64,000 bases of DNA from Paraburkholderia sp. SOS3. GTDB lineage: Bacteria; Pseudomonadota; Gammaproteobacteria; Burkholderiales; Burkholderiaceae. The notes under the pieces were generated by a model. The model did no database searches. It was not told where the DNA came from and was given only the letters and a program-made list of their open reading frames with translations. The position numbers and the translations under genes are program-made. How positions within the stretch are numbered: position 1 is the first letter of the stretch; each line of letters begins with the position of its first letter. Shown here piece by piece: positions 26,843-36,252 of this stretch. Location: positions 1,302,001-1,366,000 of the forward strand of contig NZ_CP018811.1 of assembly GCF_001922345.1 (NCBI RefSeq), read 5' to 3'.

Positions 26843-26982
26843 TGTCTCGCCGGACACTACACGATGGCGAGCATCGATCTGCCTGCCTTCGCATAGATGC
26901 CCGGCTGCATACCGTTCGTTGATTCCATATCGGCGCCCGTGCGATTGCTGTCGCGGCGATCATACAAACACGATTCTTTCCC

Positions 26983-27017
26983 AGCAACACTAGTTGCTGA
27001 TAGTGCAAACGTTTGCA
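26983..27017. promoter_or_regulatory. LacI/PurR-type palindrome and adjacent dyad
   Basis: TGCAAACGTTTGCA at 27004-27017 is a perfect 14-bp palindrome with the central CG and arms typical of LacI/GalR-family operators; E. coli PurR sites share the GCAAACGTTTGC core. Immediately upstream AGCAAC-ACTA-GTTGCT (26983-26998) forms a second dyad. Both lie 130-165 bp before the DUF1007 gene, in its promoter region. No LacI-family gene is in the window, so the regulator is unknown. Confidence 0.55.
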
Positions 27018-27146
27018 ATGACGATTTGAACGTCGTGCACTGAACTTTAACGAAACCGCACACCCGCCTTCCTGGTTTCTTCATGCCACGCCGGCTCATA
27101 GTCATGCGAAAATGCCGCGCCATCGACGAACCATCAAGCGAATGCG

Positions 27147-27740
27147 ATGTGGAACCTGCGTGTCATCCGGCTGTTGCTGTCCGTTGCCGTGTTGCTCGTA
27201 TCGGGCACGGCAAGCGCGCATCCGCACGTATGGATCCGCTATACCGCGCAAGTGCAAATGCAAGGTACGAGCGTGATTGCGATCGCTGAAGTCTGGCGCT
27301 TTTCGGAAGGTTTCCCCGTTCAACTGGTCGGCATCGATGCATTGCCCGATAACGGACCGCTCGACTCGAAGCAGACCGCCATCTTCCGCGAACAGGCATT
27401 TTCGTCGCTCGCGGGCACCCAATACTTCAGTCATCTTTTTGCCGACGGTGAAGCGCTAACGCTGGGCGATCCCATTGGCTTTCGCGTTTCGGTCGATCAC
27501 GGCAAGCTCGTCTATACGTTCACATTGCCGCTCAGGAAGCCGATCGACGTCACGGCACGCAAAGTCTCGCTAGGCATCTGGGACGACTCGTTCTTCGTCG
27601 ACTACGAACCCGATGGCGCGAATGCCGTGACGATCGGGGGGCATGCGGCGGCGACGTGTACCGCGAAGCCGTTTACCGATCACGCGCATCCGATTTTCAA
27701 CGGCATCGTCTTGCCACAGGCGATCGCGCTCGCATGCTGA
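27147..27740 (+). CDS. DUF1007 family exported protein
   Basis: The 197-residue product has a signal peptide (VIRLLLSVAVLLVSGTASA) followed by HPHVWIRYTAQV, the characteristic start of the mature DUF1007 domain. The domain continues through IAEVWRFSEGF and the ending DYEPDGANAVTI. DUF1007 genes regularly precede NicO/RcnA-type nickel-cobalt exporters, as here, and probably serve as a periplasmic partner; the mechanism is unknown. Its stop overlaps the start of the exporter gene (ATGCTGA). Confidence 0.92.
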   Translation: MWNLRVIRLLLSVAVLLVSGTASAHPHVWIRYTAQVQMQGTSVIAIAEVWRFSEGFPVQLVGIDALPDNGPLDSKQTAIFREQAFSSLAGTQYFSHLFADGEALTLGDPIGFRVSVDHGKLVYTFTLPLRKPIDVTARKVSLGIWDDSFFVDYEPDGANAVTIGGHAAATCTAKPFTDHAHPIFNGIVLPQAIALAC

Positions 27741-28894
27741 CATTCAATCGATCGATGCTGCGTGTTCTGCTGGCGTTATGGATTGCCGCCGCTGCAGGCT
27801 TCGGCCCGATTGCGCCGGCAAACGCGGCTTCTTCGCGCGTCGATGTATTTGGCCGCCCTGTCGAGGCGGCGTCGGCGCCTGCGCATGCGGACCATGCACG
27901 CGCATCGGGTGCATCGGGTGCATCGGGTGCAACGAGCACATCGCGCCCAGCGGAGCCGGCAAGCGCGTTCGTATTGCCCGACTTCGTTCGCAAAGTGCTG
28001 GTCTCCTCGATCGTCTGGCAGGGCAGACTCAACGCGCGAATGGCCGATGCCACCGAAGCGTTGCGTCGCTCGTCCGCGCCCTTCACATGGCTCACATTGA
28101 TCGGCCTTGCATTCGCCTATGGTGTCTTGCATGCGGTCGGACCGGGGCACGGCAAGCTCGTCGTCGGCACGTATCTCGGTTCGCGCAAAACGCGCGCCGT
28201 CGAAGCCGTTTTACTTGCCGTATGGACGGCGGCCGTGCAGGCGATGAGCGCGATCGTGCTGGTGTTCGGCGCCGCATGGTTTGCCAAAGAGGGGATGTCG
28301 AACGTGCTGTCGAACGCGGCTTCGCTCGATATCGCGAGTTGCGTGCTGCTTTGCGTGGCAGGCGGCTGGACGATCTACACCACGCTTGCGCAACGCGACT
28401 GCTGCGACGATATCGGGACGGTGAAGCTTGTGCCAGACGAGCGATCTATGGCGCAGCCTGCGTCGCGCGACGAACCGGCATATCTCGGTCGAAAGCTACA
28501 GCTTCATGCGCGAAGCTCCGCGCGTGTCAGCAGGTCCGCACGCTCGAAGCTTGCCACCCCATCGCAAATCCTCGCGACAGGATTCGCATCGGGCGTGCGG
28601 CCATGCGTCGGTTCGATCTTCGTTCTGATCGCGGCGATCGCCGCCCACACACCGTTTGTCGGGATCGCGGCAACCTTCGCGATCGGCGCCGGGGTCGCGC
28701 TGACGGTTACGGTATTCGGTCTCGGCGCGGTCGGCGCGAACCGGCTGATCAGCGCGCGTGGCATTCGCATTCGTTCGAAAATGAAAACGGCGCGGCGTGT
28801 ATTTGCCATAATGGGCGCACTCGTTATCGTGCTATTCGGTGCCGTGCAGGCGGCGCTGATCCTCACGGGCTATCTCCAACCCGCCATCACGTAG
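27734..28894 (+). CDS. NicO/RcnA-type nickel-cobalt transporter
   Basis: This encodes 386 residues with about six membrane helices and the family motif HAVGPGHGK (near 135), plus the later GFASGVRPCVGSIFVLI element. Members move Ni2+ or Co2+ across the inner membrane, RcnA types outward. The N-terminus has a signal-like helix and a short ASG repeat encoded by three perfect 9-bp copies at 27902-27928. The cytoplasmic loop between the two halves is not strongly His-rich, unlike E. coli RcnA. It is translationally coupled to the DUF1007 gene, and a palindrome at 27004 probably controls the pair. Confidence 0.92.
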   Translation: MLTFNRSMLRVLLALWIAAAAGFGPIAPANAASSRVDVFGRPVEAASAPAHADHARASGASGASGATSTSRPAEPASAFVLPDFVRKVLVSSIVWQGRLNARMADATEALRRSSAPFTWLTLIGLAFAYGVLHAVGPGHGKLVVGTYLGSRKTRAVEAVLLAVWTAAVQAMSAIVLVFGAAWFAKEGMSNVLSNAASLDIASCVLLCVAGGWTIYTTLAQRDCCDDIGTVKLVPDERSMAQPASRDEPAYLGRKLQLHARSSARVSRSARSKLATPSQILATGFASGVRPCVGSIFVLIAAIAAHTPFVGIAATFAIGAGVALTVTVFGLGAVGANRLISARGIRIRSKMKTARRVFAIMGALVIVLFGAVQAALILTGYLQPAIT

Positions 28895-29030
28895 CCTCGG
28901 TGTGTTTCTTACCCGCCAGGTACAAATGATGTTCTGCTGACTGTATTTACGCTCCTCGGCGTGCGCACGCACAATCACGCCATCTTCCGTGAACGAGTCC
29001 GGTTCGCGGATCACGCTAAAGGAGCTGGAT

Positions 29031-30362
29031 ATGTCTAACGATACTTTTCCCTCGGTCCCGTCCCGCCGTCGCTTTCTCGGTGTGGCGGCGGCAGCGGTCG
29101 CAGCAGGTACCTTGAGCACGCTCGCGTTTGCCGATACGAATCAGGCGATCGTCGAAGTTGCACAAGCGGAAGGCGGCGACAAAACCGCACTGCGTCGTCT
29201 GCGCGTGCACGCGCCGCAAGCTCAACTGACCGATTTGCGCAGACGCATCAAGGCGACGAAATGGCCTGAACGCGAAACGGTCACCGATGCATCGCAAGGC
29301 GTTCAGCTCGCGACCATGCAAAGCCTCGCGCGTTACTGGAGCACGGGTTACGACTGGCGCAAGGTCGAGGCGAGATTGAACGCGTTACCGCAATTCGTCA
29401 CGCAGATCGACGGGCTCGACATCCATTTCATCCACGTGCGCTCGAAACACGAAAACGCGCTGCCGATGATCGTTACGCACGGCTGGCCCGGTTCGATCAT
29501 CGAGCAGATGAAGATCATCGATCCGCTGACGAACCCGACCGCGCATGGCGGCAGTGCGTCGGACGCGTTCGATCTGGTGATCCCATCGCTGCCCGGCTAC
29601 GGTTTTTCAGGCAAACCGGCGCAGACCGGCTGGGATCCGGCTCGCATTGCACGCGCGTGGGTTGCGCTGATGAAGCGTCTTGGCTATACGCGCTATGTCG
29701 CGCAGGGTGGCGATTGGGGCAATGCGGTGACCGAGCAGATGGCGCTTATCGCGCCGCCGGGTTTGCTCGCCATTCACACGAACATGCCCGCCACCGTGCC
29801 GGACAACATTGCGCAGGCGCTCAAATACGGCAACCCGCCGCCGGCCGGTCTTGCCCCCGACGAACAGCATGCGTTCGACCAGCTCGCGTACTTCTACAAG
29901 CACGGCCTTGGTTACGCGCAGGAAATGGCGAATCGGCCACAAACCTTGTATGGGATCGAAGATTCGCCGATCGGTCTTGCAGCGTGGATGATCGATCACG
30001 ACGCAGCCAGTCAGGCACTGATTGCGCGTGTATTCGCAGGCCAGACAGAGGGTCTGTCGCGCGACGACATTCTCGACAACATTACACTGTACTGGTTGAC
30101 GAATACGGGCGTTTCATCGGCGCGGCTGTATTGGGAAAACAGACTCGACTTCTTTGCGCCAAAGCATGTTGCCATTCCGGTTGCCGTCAGCGTGTTTCCC
30201 GATGAAATCTATGCGGCGCCGCGCAGCTGGACCGAAAATGCGTACCCGAGGCTGATTCACTATAACCGTCTCCCAAAAGGCGGACACTTTGCCGCCTGGG
30301 AACAGCCGGTGGAATTCACGGCTGAAGTTCGCGATAGCTTTCGTTCGTTCCGCGAGGCGTGA
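29031..30362 (+). CDS. Exported epoxide hydrolase (EHN domain, alpha/beta fold)
   Basis: The start is the ATG at 29031 with AAAGGAG upstream; 443 residues. A twin-arginine signal (SRRRFLGVAAAAVAAGTLS) precedes the epoxide-hydrolase N-terminal domain (LRRLRVHAPQAQLTDLRRRI). The hydrolase core has the oxyanion-hole HGWPGS, the nucleophile Asp in QGGDWGN, and the catalytic His in PKGGHFAAWEQP. It probably acts on epoxides in the periplasm after folding in the cytoplasm. The gene is monocistronic. Confidence 0.93.
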   Translation: MSNDTFPSVPSRRRFLGVAAAAVAAGTLSTLAFADTNQAIVEVAQAEGGDKTALRRLRVHAPQAQLTDLRRRIKATKWPERETVTDASQGVQLATMQSLARYWSTGYDWRKVEARLNALPQFVTQIDGLDIHFIHVRSKHENALPMIVTHGWPGSIIEQMKIIDPLTNPTAHGGSASDAFDLVIPSLPGYGFSGKPAQTGWDPARIARAWVALMKRLGYTRYVAQGGDWGNAVTEQMALIAPPGLLAIHTNMPATVPDNIAQALKYGNPPPAGLAPDEQHAFDQLAYFYKHGLGYAQEMANRPQTLYGIEDSPIGLAAWMIDHDAASQALIARVFAGQTEGLSRDDILDNITLYWLTNTGVSSARLYWENRLDFFAPKHVAIPVAVSVFPDEIYAAPRSWTENAYPRLIHYNRLPKGGHFAAWEQPVEFTAEVRDSFRSFREA

Positions 30363-30714
30363 GCCGCGCTGTATTTGCGCCTCAATGGCATGAATGCGCG
30401 ACCTCGTGCGTTGGGCCGCGCACGCGCTTCGATTCGGGGATTGGTGCATATGGCGCAACACCGCGAGCCTGTTTGCGCGTCTACTGCGCTAAAGGCCGCG
30501 TGCCTAAGATGCCGATGTGAAGCGTATTCATCGGGCGTTGCCGCCTGATTCGACTTCGCACATTCCATCCGAAGGCGATCATCGGCGCATCGCGCCCGTG
30601 GTTGCCTTCCCTCGGCTTGTATTTAGCGGTATTCGGCCTATGCTGAAGACCATCCGATGCACTGCAACCAGGGCCTGCAGTGAGAGGCTCAGTCTTCGAT
30701 AAGAGAGGCTAAGC
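30363..30714. other. Intergenic region, no gene seen
   Basis: About 350 bp separate the epoxide hydrolase from the NmrA-like SDR. Open frames here are short and of shadow quality. An AGAGG element before 30715 serves the downstream gene. Confidence 0.5.
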
Positions 30715-31470
30715 ATGAAAATCGTCGTTATCGGCGGCACCGGGCTGATCGGCTCGAAGGTCGTCGCGATTCTGCGCGAAGGCGGTCATGAGGTTGTCGC
30801 GGCGTCACCGAGAAACGGTATCGATACGATCACGGGCGAAGGCCTGAAACAGGCGCTGGCCGGCGCACAAGTCGTGGTCGATCTTGCCAATTCGCCATCC
30901 TTTGAAGACAAGGCCGTGCTCGATTTCTTCGAGACGTCGGGCCGCAATCTGCTCGCGGCGGAGAGCGAGGCCGGCGTAAAGCACCACGTCGCGCTCTCGA
31001 TCGTCGGCATCGAACGGACGCCCGAGAACGGCTATTTCCGGGCAAAGGTCGCGCAGGAGAAATTGATCGAGCGCTCGGGCATCCACTACACGATTGTCCG
31101 GTCGACCCAGTTCTTGGAGTTTCTCGGCGGTATCGCCGATAGCGCCATGGAAGGAGGCAAAGTCAGGGTTTCGCCAGGCCTGTTCCAGCCGATCGCATCG
31201 GACGACGTTGCCGCGATCGTTGCGGACGTGGCGGTGGCGCAGCCTGTAGATAGCATCGTCGATATCGGCGGCCCAGAACGTGCGCCGTTCAATGAAATCA
31301 TCGCGCGGTATCTGAAAGCCGTAGGCGATCCGCGCGAAGTCGTGCGCGACCCCGACGCGCGTTATTTCGGTGGGCTCGTCGACGACCAATCGCTTGTGCC
31401 TTTAGGCGAAGCCCGCCTTGGAAAGATCGGCTTCGACGAGTGGCTCAGGCGTTCCCGCGCGAAAAACTGA
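30715..31470 (+). CDS. NmrA-like atypical SDR (NAD(P)H-binding protein)
   Basis: The 251-residue protein opens with MKIVVIGGTGLIGSKV, the GxxGxxG nucleotide motif of atypical SDRs, and continues with HHVALSIVGIER and YFRAKVAQEKLIERSGIHYTIVRSTQF, the pattern of NmrA/QOR2-like proteins. There is no YxxxK catalytic pair in the classical place. Such proteins act as redox sensors or quinone reductases. It stands alone. Confidence 0.92.
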   Translation: MKIVVIGGTGLIGSKVVAILREGGHEVVAASPRNGIDTITGEGLKQALAGAQVVVDLANSPSFEDKAVLDFFETSGRNLLAAESEAGVKHHVALSIVGIERTPENGYFRAKVAQEKLIERSGIHYTIVRSTQFLEFLGGIADSAMEGGKVRVSPGLFQPIASDDVAAIVADVAVAQPVDSIVDIGGPERAPFNEIIARYLKAVGDPREVVRDPDARYFGGLVDDQSLVPLGEARLGKIGFDEWLRRSRAKN

Positions 31471-31637
31471 TAATCCTGTTCAAGGGTGTCGGTTTCGTTC
31501 GTCGTCGACACCTCTCGATTGCGAATCGCGTTGTTCGCAAGGCAACACGCCGATTCGACAAGCCGCCTTCCGCGGCGCTTCGTTGAAATCTATTGTGCCG
31601 ATCGAGGCACACGTTTCTTTCTACGACGGAGCGAACC

Positions 31638-32216
31638 ATGCGATCGGCGCACACGCTACAGAGCACAGTCTTTATCTCGTCAGTTCTCGCGATGACGATG
31701 ACCTCGGGCGTCGCTCACGCCGAGCCATTCACGGTGAAGGTGGACAATCTCGATCACGGACGCTTCTCTAACGAGCAGGTGTACGGCGGATTCGGTTGCC
31801 ACGGCGATAACGTGTCGCCGCCTATTTCGTGGAGTCGTCCTCCGGCGAACGCAAAGAGTATTGTCGTGACGATCTACGACCCCGATGCGCCGACGGGCGG
31901 CTTAGGCTGGACGCATTGGGAGGTCGTCAATATACCGGCGTCGCAATCGTCGCTCGAAAAGGGCGCGTCGGGCAATGCGGCGCTGCTGCCGATGGGCGCC
32001 GTCGAAACATTGACCGACTTCGGCGAATCGAAATACGGCGGACCATGCCCGCCTAAAGGAACGTCGCATCGATACATCGTGACCGTGTCGGCGCTCGACG
32101 TTCCGCATGTCGACGTCGGGAAGAAGTCGAGCCCGGCGCTCGTCGCCTATCAGATGCACGGGAAGGTGATCGCGCAGGCGCGGTACGTGGCGAAGTATCG
32201 CCGCGCAGCCAATTGA
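31638..32216 (+). CDS. YbhB/YbcL family Raf-kinase-inhibitor-like (PEBP) protein, exported
   Basis: From the ATG at 31638, 192 residues: a signal peptide (SSVLAMTMTSGVAHA) and a phosphatidylethanolamine-binding-protein fold. The family motifs YDPDAPTGGLGWTHW and YGGPCPPKGTSHRYI form the ligand pocket. GCHGDNVSPPISW is also typical. Bacterial members are periplasmic or cytoplasmic and their roles are largely unknown. Confidence 0.93.
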   Translation: MRSAHTLQSTVFISSVLAMTMTSGVAHAEPFTVKVDNLDHGRFSNEQVYGGFGCHGDNVSPPISWSRPPANAKSIVVTIYDPDAPTGGLGWTHWEVVNIPASQSSLEKGASGNAALLPMGAVETLTDFGESKYGGPCPPKGTSHRYIVTVSALDVPHVDVGKKSSPALVAYQMHGKVIAQARYVAKYRRAAN

Positions 32217-32302
32217 CGGGACGGGGCTGGCACGCTATCGACAGCCTTGCGCGAATTGCGGACAATCGAACGACTTGACCGCACGACGCGCAAGAGGAAT
32301 CC

Positions 32303-33466
32303 ATGCAGAACACAAACACGGCACACCTCGCGTTCGACACCCTCATCGTCGGCGCAGGATCGATGGGCATCGCTGCGGGCTACTACCTAAGCAAAGCCGG
32401 AAACAGGGTGCTGATGATCGACGCCGGCAATCCGCCTCACGATACGGGCGCACATCATGGAAGCACACGCCTTATCCGTCATGCGTACGGGGAAGGCGTG
32501 GCTTACGTGCCGCTCGCATTGCACGCGCAGCAGCTTTGGCACGAGCTGGAACAGCAGGCGCGCACGGCCATCTTCGCGCGCACTGGTGTCACGAACATCG
32601 GCTTGGCCAGCGACCCGTTTCTGCAAAAGGTTCAGCAAAGTGCGACGCAGTACGGCTTGCATCTGGAAACGCACAGCGGCACCGAGGCGAGCAAACGCTG
32701 GCCGGCGTGGCAGCTTTCGGCTGCCCAAGTGGTGTGCTTCGAGCCCGATGCGGGCGTGCTGTTTTGCGAGCGTGCAATCAGCAGCTATCGCGAACTCGCA
32801 ACTGCGCTCGGTGCAACGCTGCTACCAGACACGCGCGTCGCGCGCATCGACGTGCACGGTCAGAGCAGCGTCAGCGTCGTGACCGACAAAGGCGAGCGGT
32901 TCAGCGGACGTGATCTCGTCGTATGTGCCGGTAGGCGGACCCGTCAGTTGCTTGCGCCTTTAGGCGTCGATCTTCCCGTTACGCGCGTTCGCAAGTGCTT
33001 CGCGTGGTTTGAATCGGGGCACAAGGTGTTTACGCCCGACGTGTTTGCAGGCTTTATCGCCGAGTCGGCTGTGGGCCACTTCTATGGTTTCCCCGATCTG
33101 GACGGCAGCGGCCTGAAGATCGGCCGTCACGACGCAGGCCAACCGGTCTCCGCGGACGCGCCGCTCGCGCCGTTCGGTGACGAAGCATCGGATCTGGCCG
33201 ACCTGCAGAGTTTCCTGCAATTGCATTTGCCGGCCGCGGGCAAGCTGCGCACCGGCAAAGTCTGCGAATACGACATGACACCCGATGCCGATTTCATTAT
33301 CGACCGGATACCTGCTTGCCCCAATGTGCACGTTGCAACGGGCTTTTCAGGACATGGATTCAAATTCGCCAGCGCGATCGGCGAAGCATTGGCCGAAGGC
33401 ATCCTGCACGGCGAGAGCCGCATCGATCTTTCGATGTTCTCATGCGAGCGCTTTAACGTGGGTTAA
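32303..33466 (+). CDS. solA: FAD-dependent N-methyl-amino-acid oxidase (SolA/MSOX type)
   Basis: This 387-residue flavoprotein has the dinucleotide motif DTLIVGAGSMGIAAGYYLSK at the N-terminus, followed by GAHHGSTRLIRHAYGEG, the signature of monomeric sarcosine oxidase and N-methyltryptophan oxidase. Late in the protein are VCEYDMTPDADFIIDR and GFSGHGFKFASAIGEALAEG, which include the covalent-flavin cysteine context. It oxidatively demethylates N-methyl amino acids, making formaldehyde and hydrogen peroxide. The choice between SolA and sarcosine oxidase is tentative. Confidence 0.9.
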   Translation: MQNTNTAHLAFDTLIVGAGSMGIAAGYYLSKAGNRVLMIDAGNPPHDTGAHHGSTRLIRHAYGEGVAYVPLALHAQQLWHELEQQARTAIFARTGVTNIGLASDPFLQKVQQSATQYGLHLETHSGTEASKRWPAWQLSAAQVVCFEPDAGVLFCERAISSYRELATALGATLLPDTRVARIDVHGQSSVSVVTDKGERFSGRDLVVCAGRRTRQLLAPLGVDLPVTRVRKCFAWFESGHKVFTPDVFAGFIAESAVGHFYGFPDLDGSGLKIGRHDAGQPVSADAPLAPFGDEASDLADLQSFLQLHLPAAGKLRTGKVCEYDMTPDADFIIDRIPACPNVHVATGFSGHGFKFASAIGEALAEGILHGESRIDLSMFSCERFNVG

Positions 33467-33678
33467 CGCTTGAGCGGCGTCTGACGCAATGCATCGCCTC
33501 GATGCATCGTTCGCGCATTCAAGGCCTGCAGAATCGGCTGCAGGTTTCGCTCATAACGTGTCGAGTTCGGTGCCGACGTGCGGCGGTACTCCGTGTAGAC
33601 TGGCTCCACTGGAGCGCGCGGTCCCGCGGTGCTCTCGTCCGATCCATTTTTCACATACGGAATTCGAAAGGGAACGTC

Positions 33679-34686
33679 ATGGCAAAAGATGAGATTGTCT
33701 GGGGAGTCCTCGGCGCAGCGAATATCAACGACAAAGTCGTCGTGCCGATGCACAAGGCGCCTAAATGCCGCGTAAAAGGCATTGCGTCGCGCGATCCGCA
33801 GAAAGCGAAAAGCGCTGCGGCGAAATATGGTCTCGCCGTCGCGTATGACAGTTATGAGGCGCTCCTCGCCGACCCGGAAGTCGACGCAGTCTACATTCCG
33901 TTGCCCAATCACGTGCACGTCGAATGGACGATCAAGGCCGTCGAGGCGGGCAAGCATGTGCTGTGCGAAAAGCCGATCGGACTCGACGCGGCTCAAGCCG
34001 GGCGGCTGATCGCCGCTCGCGATAAAAGCGGGAAGTACATCCAGGAAGCGTTTATGGTTCGCACGCATCCACAATGGCTGAAAGTGCGCGCATTGATCGA
34101 AGAGGGCGTGATCGGCGAACTGCGAGCCATATCGGGTGGCTTCACTTACAGCAATACGAACCCGAACGACATTCGCAACCAGGCCGCCATCGGCGGCGGT
34201 GGCCTGCTCGATATCGGCTGTTACCCGATCACCACGTCTCGCTTCGTCATACGGCGTGAGCCGCGGCGCGTGGTGGCAATGCTCGAGCGCGACCCGAACT
34301 TCAAGACCGATCGTCTCGGCTCGGTGATGATGGATTTCGACGGCGTGCAGGCGAGCTTTTTCTATTCGACGCAAATCCACGGCTATCAGCGCATGCAGTT
34401 TCACGGCACGCAAGGGCGCATCGAAGTCGAAATCCCGTTCAACGCGCCGAACGACAGACCGACGCGCCTGCTAGTCAGCGAGTGCGCGAGCGATGGAACC
34501 GCGAACGAGCGTTGGCTCGAGATTCCGGTGTGCGATCAATATGGCGTGGCCGCCACGGTATTTGCAGAAGCGATCTTGAGCGGCGGCCAGCAGGCTATCC
34601 CGCTCGAAGACACACGCGCGAATATGCGTGTGATCGATGCGGTGTTCCGCTCGGCTCAAACGGGCGCATGGGAAAGCATCGCGTAA
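33679..34686 (+). CDS. Gfo/Idh/MocA family NAD(P)-dependent oxidoreductase
   Basis: The start is the ATG at 33679 behind AAAGGGAACG; 335 residues. The N-terminal Rossmann fold shows WGVLGAANINDKVVVP and VYIPLPNHVHVEWTIKAVEAGKHV, then the catalytic-lysine motif LCEKPIGLD. The C-terminal domain has GGGGLLDIGCYPI. These enzymes oxidise or reduce sugars, inositols or similar compounds; the substrate is not apparent. The gene converges with the unknown gene at 34693. Confidence 0.93.
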   Translation: MAKDEIVWGVLGAANINDKVVVPMHKAPKCRVKGIASRDPQKAKSAAAKYGLAVAYDSYEALLADPEVDAVYIPLPNHVHVEWTIKAVEAGKHVLCEKPIGLDAAQAGRLIAARDKSGKYIQEAFMVRTHPQWLKVRALIEEGVIGELRAISGGFTYSNTNPNDIRNQAAIGGGGLLDIGCYPITTSRFVIRREPRRVVAMLERDPNFKTDRLGSVMMDFDGVQASFFYSTQIHGYQRMQFHGTQGRIEVEIPFNAPNDRPTRLLVSECASDGTANERWLEIPVCDQYGVAATVFAEAILSGGQQAIPLEDTRANMRVIDAVFRSAQTGAWESIA

Positions 34687-34692
34687 AGCGGT

Positions 34693-35223
34693 TTATCGCG
34701 GCTTCGCGTATCCGCTTTCTATCCAGTCCGAGGCGCTGCGCGTGGACAGCTTGAACGTCGGCGCGACGCGTATTCTGGCGAGCGATTCGCCCGACGCGTT
34801 TTCGGCCGCAAGCATCGCGTGCGGGTCGTCTTCGTCGGGTACGATGTCGAGCGTCACGCTGATGCGCTCGCTCGCCGTGTCGACCCACACCTGCTTGTGA
34901 AGTTGTGCGTGCAACTGTTGCTCGTGACGGCGCAGCACTTCCGATGCCGTCTTCACGAGCGTATTGAAGGCGGAGACATCGAGCGGCTTCGGGTTTTTTT
35001 TGTCGCGGCCCATCGTCCACGGGCCGACGAGCGCGGGCTCTGCTTCGCCTTCTTTCGTCATTTCGACGGCCCAGCCGTCGTCCTCTTCGTTCTTGATGAC
35101 ACGGCACGTCCATCCGTTATCGCGCCAGAGGCGGTCTTCGTGGACGACGTCATCCGTGCCGGCTGCGTCGTGCGTATCGTGCGTATCGTGCTTGTCTTGC
35201 GCGGAATCGGTGGCTGAGTTCAT
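34693..35223 (-). CDS. Conserved-type hypothetical protein, acidic
   Basis: The 176-residue protein has a very acidic, His-rich N-terminus with a small repeat (DTHDTHD) and then a folded-looking body: LWRDNGWTCRVIKNEEDDGWAVEMTKEGE, GPWTMGRDKKNPKPLD, and a C-terminal ISVTLDIVPDEDDPHAMLAAE. No membrane segment or signal peptide is seen. I know this kind of protein only as hypothetical in Burkholderiaceae. Confidence 0.82.
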   Translation of the reverse strand: MNSATDSAQDKHDTHDTHDAAGTDDVVHEDRLWRDNGWTCRVIKNEEDDGWAVEMTKEGEAEPALVGPWTMGRDKKNPKPLDVSAFNTLVKTASEVLRRHEQQLHAQLHKQVWVDTASERISVTLDIVPDEDDPHAMLAAENASGESLARIRVAPTFKLSTRSASDWIESGYAKPR

Positions 35224-35446
35224 ACGGATCAGGCGGTGGGCAATGATTGAATACGGCGGCGGGTCGTGCCAGTGCGAGCGGCTATTCTACGCGAGTAGCG
35301 ATATTGCACGTCGCCGCGCGCATAGCGAGCCGGGCCGCAGCGTCTGTTATTCGCTGGCGGCATCGGAGCAACGCAGTAAAATGACGTTCGTCCCAAAACA
35401 CGACGAGCCCGTTGCATGCTATAGCCGGCTCAAAAGTTGAACCTCT

Positions 35447-36214
35447 ATGTCCTATTTCGGAATCGGTCTTCACGTCATTATCGCGATCGGCTTTGCGATC
35501 CACGCCGTCCACACACGGCAGAATATTTACTGGCTTTTTATTCTTTTCGCGTTTCCGCTGCTTGGCAGTGTCGTCTATTTCTTCGCCGTATGCCTGCCGG
35601 GTATGCGGCAGTCGCGCAGCGGCTATGCGGCGTCGCGGGCGATCTCGCAGCTGGTCGACCCCGATCGCGCATTGCGCGAGGCGCGCGCCGATTTCGATCG
35701 TGCGCCCACGGTGCAGCATAGAATGCGCCTCGGTGCGGCCTTGCTCGAAGCCGGGCGCGCCGGCGAAGCGCTCGAACAGTATCAGACGGCCGCCAACGGC
35801 CCGTTTGCCGACGATCCGGGACTATTGCTCGGCCTCGCGCAGGCGCAGTTCGCGGTGGGCCAGCCTTCGGCCGCGGACGAAACGCTGACGCGCCTGTTCA
35901 AGGCCAACCCGCAGGCGCGCAATCAAAGCGAGCCGGCTCTGCTTTACGCGCGCACGCTCGATGCGCTTGGCGCGCCCGGTACGCGTGCGGCTTACGAGGC
36001 GGCGCTCAAGTGCGCGAGCGACGCGGCGCCGCGGTGTCTGTTCGCTGACTGGCTCGTCAGGCAGGGCGATCAGGCGGACCGGGAAAGCGCGCGCAGCCTG
36101 TATGCCGATATCGTGCAGGACGCGAAATACTGGCCGCGTCACGCGAAAGATCACAATCGCGAATGGCTGCAGCGGGCGCAGTCCGCGTTGGCGTCGATGC
36201 CGGCGCGGGGCTGA
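35447..36214 (+). CDS. Membrane-anchored TPR protein
   Basis: Two membrane helices (IGLHVIIAIGFAIHAVH and IYWLFILFAFPLLGSVVYFFAV) are followed by a cytoplasmic part made of TPR-like helical pairs (RMRLGAALLEAGRAGEALEQYQTA, LLLGLAQAQFAVGQPSAADETL). The total is 255 residues. The N-terminus resembles the two-helix phospholipase-D-type nuclease leader domain (PLDc_N). It may be a scaffold; no specific role can be given. Confidence 0.88.
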   Translation: MSYFGIGLHVIIAIGFAIHAVHTRQNIYWLFILFAFPLLGSVVYFFAVCLPGMRQSRSGYAASRAISQLVDPDRALREARADFDRAPTVQHRMRLGAALLEAGRAGEALEQYQTAANGPFADDPGLLLGLAQAQFAVGQPSAADETLTRLFKANPQARNQSEPALLYARTLDALGAPGTRAAYEAALKCASDAAPRCLFADWLVRQGDQADRESARSLYADIVQDAKYWPRHAKDHNREWLQRAQSALASMPARG

Positions 36215-36252
36215 GGGTGCAAAGCGGCTCAGCGGTGGCGGCGAGCCCAACG

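Noticed and set aside
27902..27928. Three 9-bp direct repeats
   Set aside because: They are in-frame codon repeats (Ala-Ser-Gly) in the linker of the NicO transporter, not a CRISPR or mobile-element repeat.
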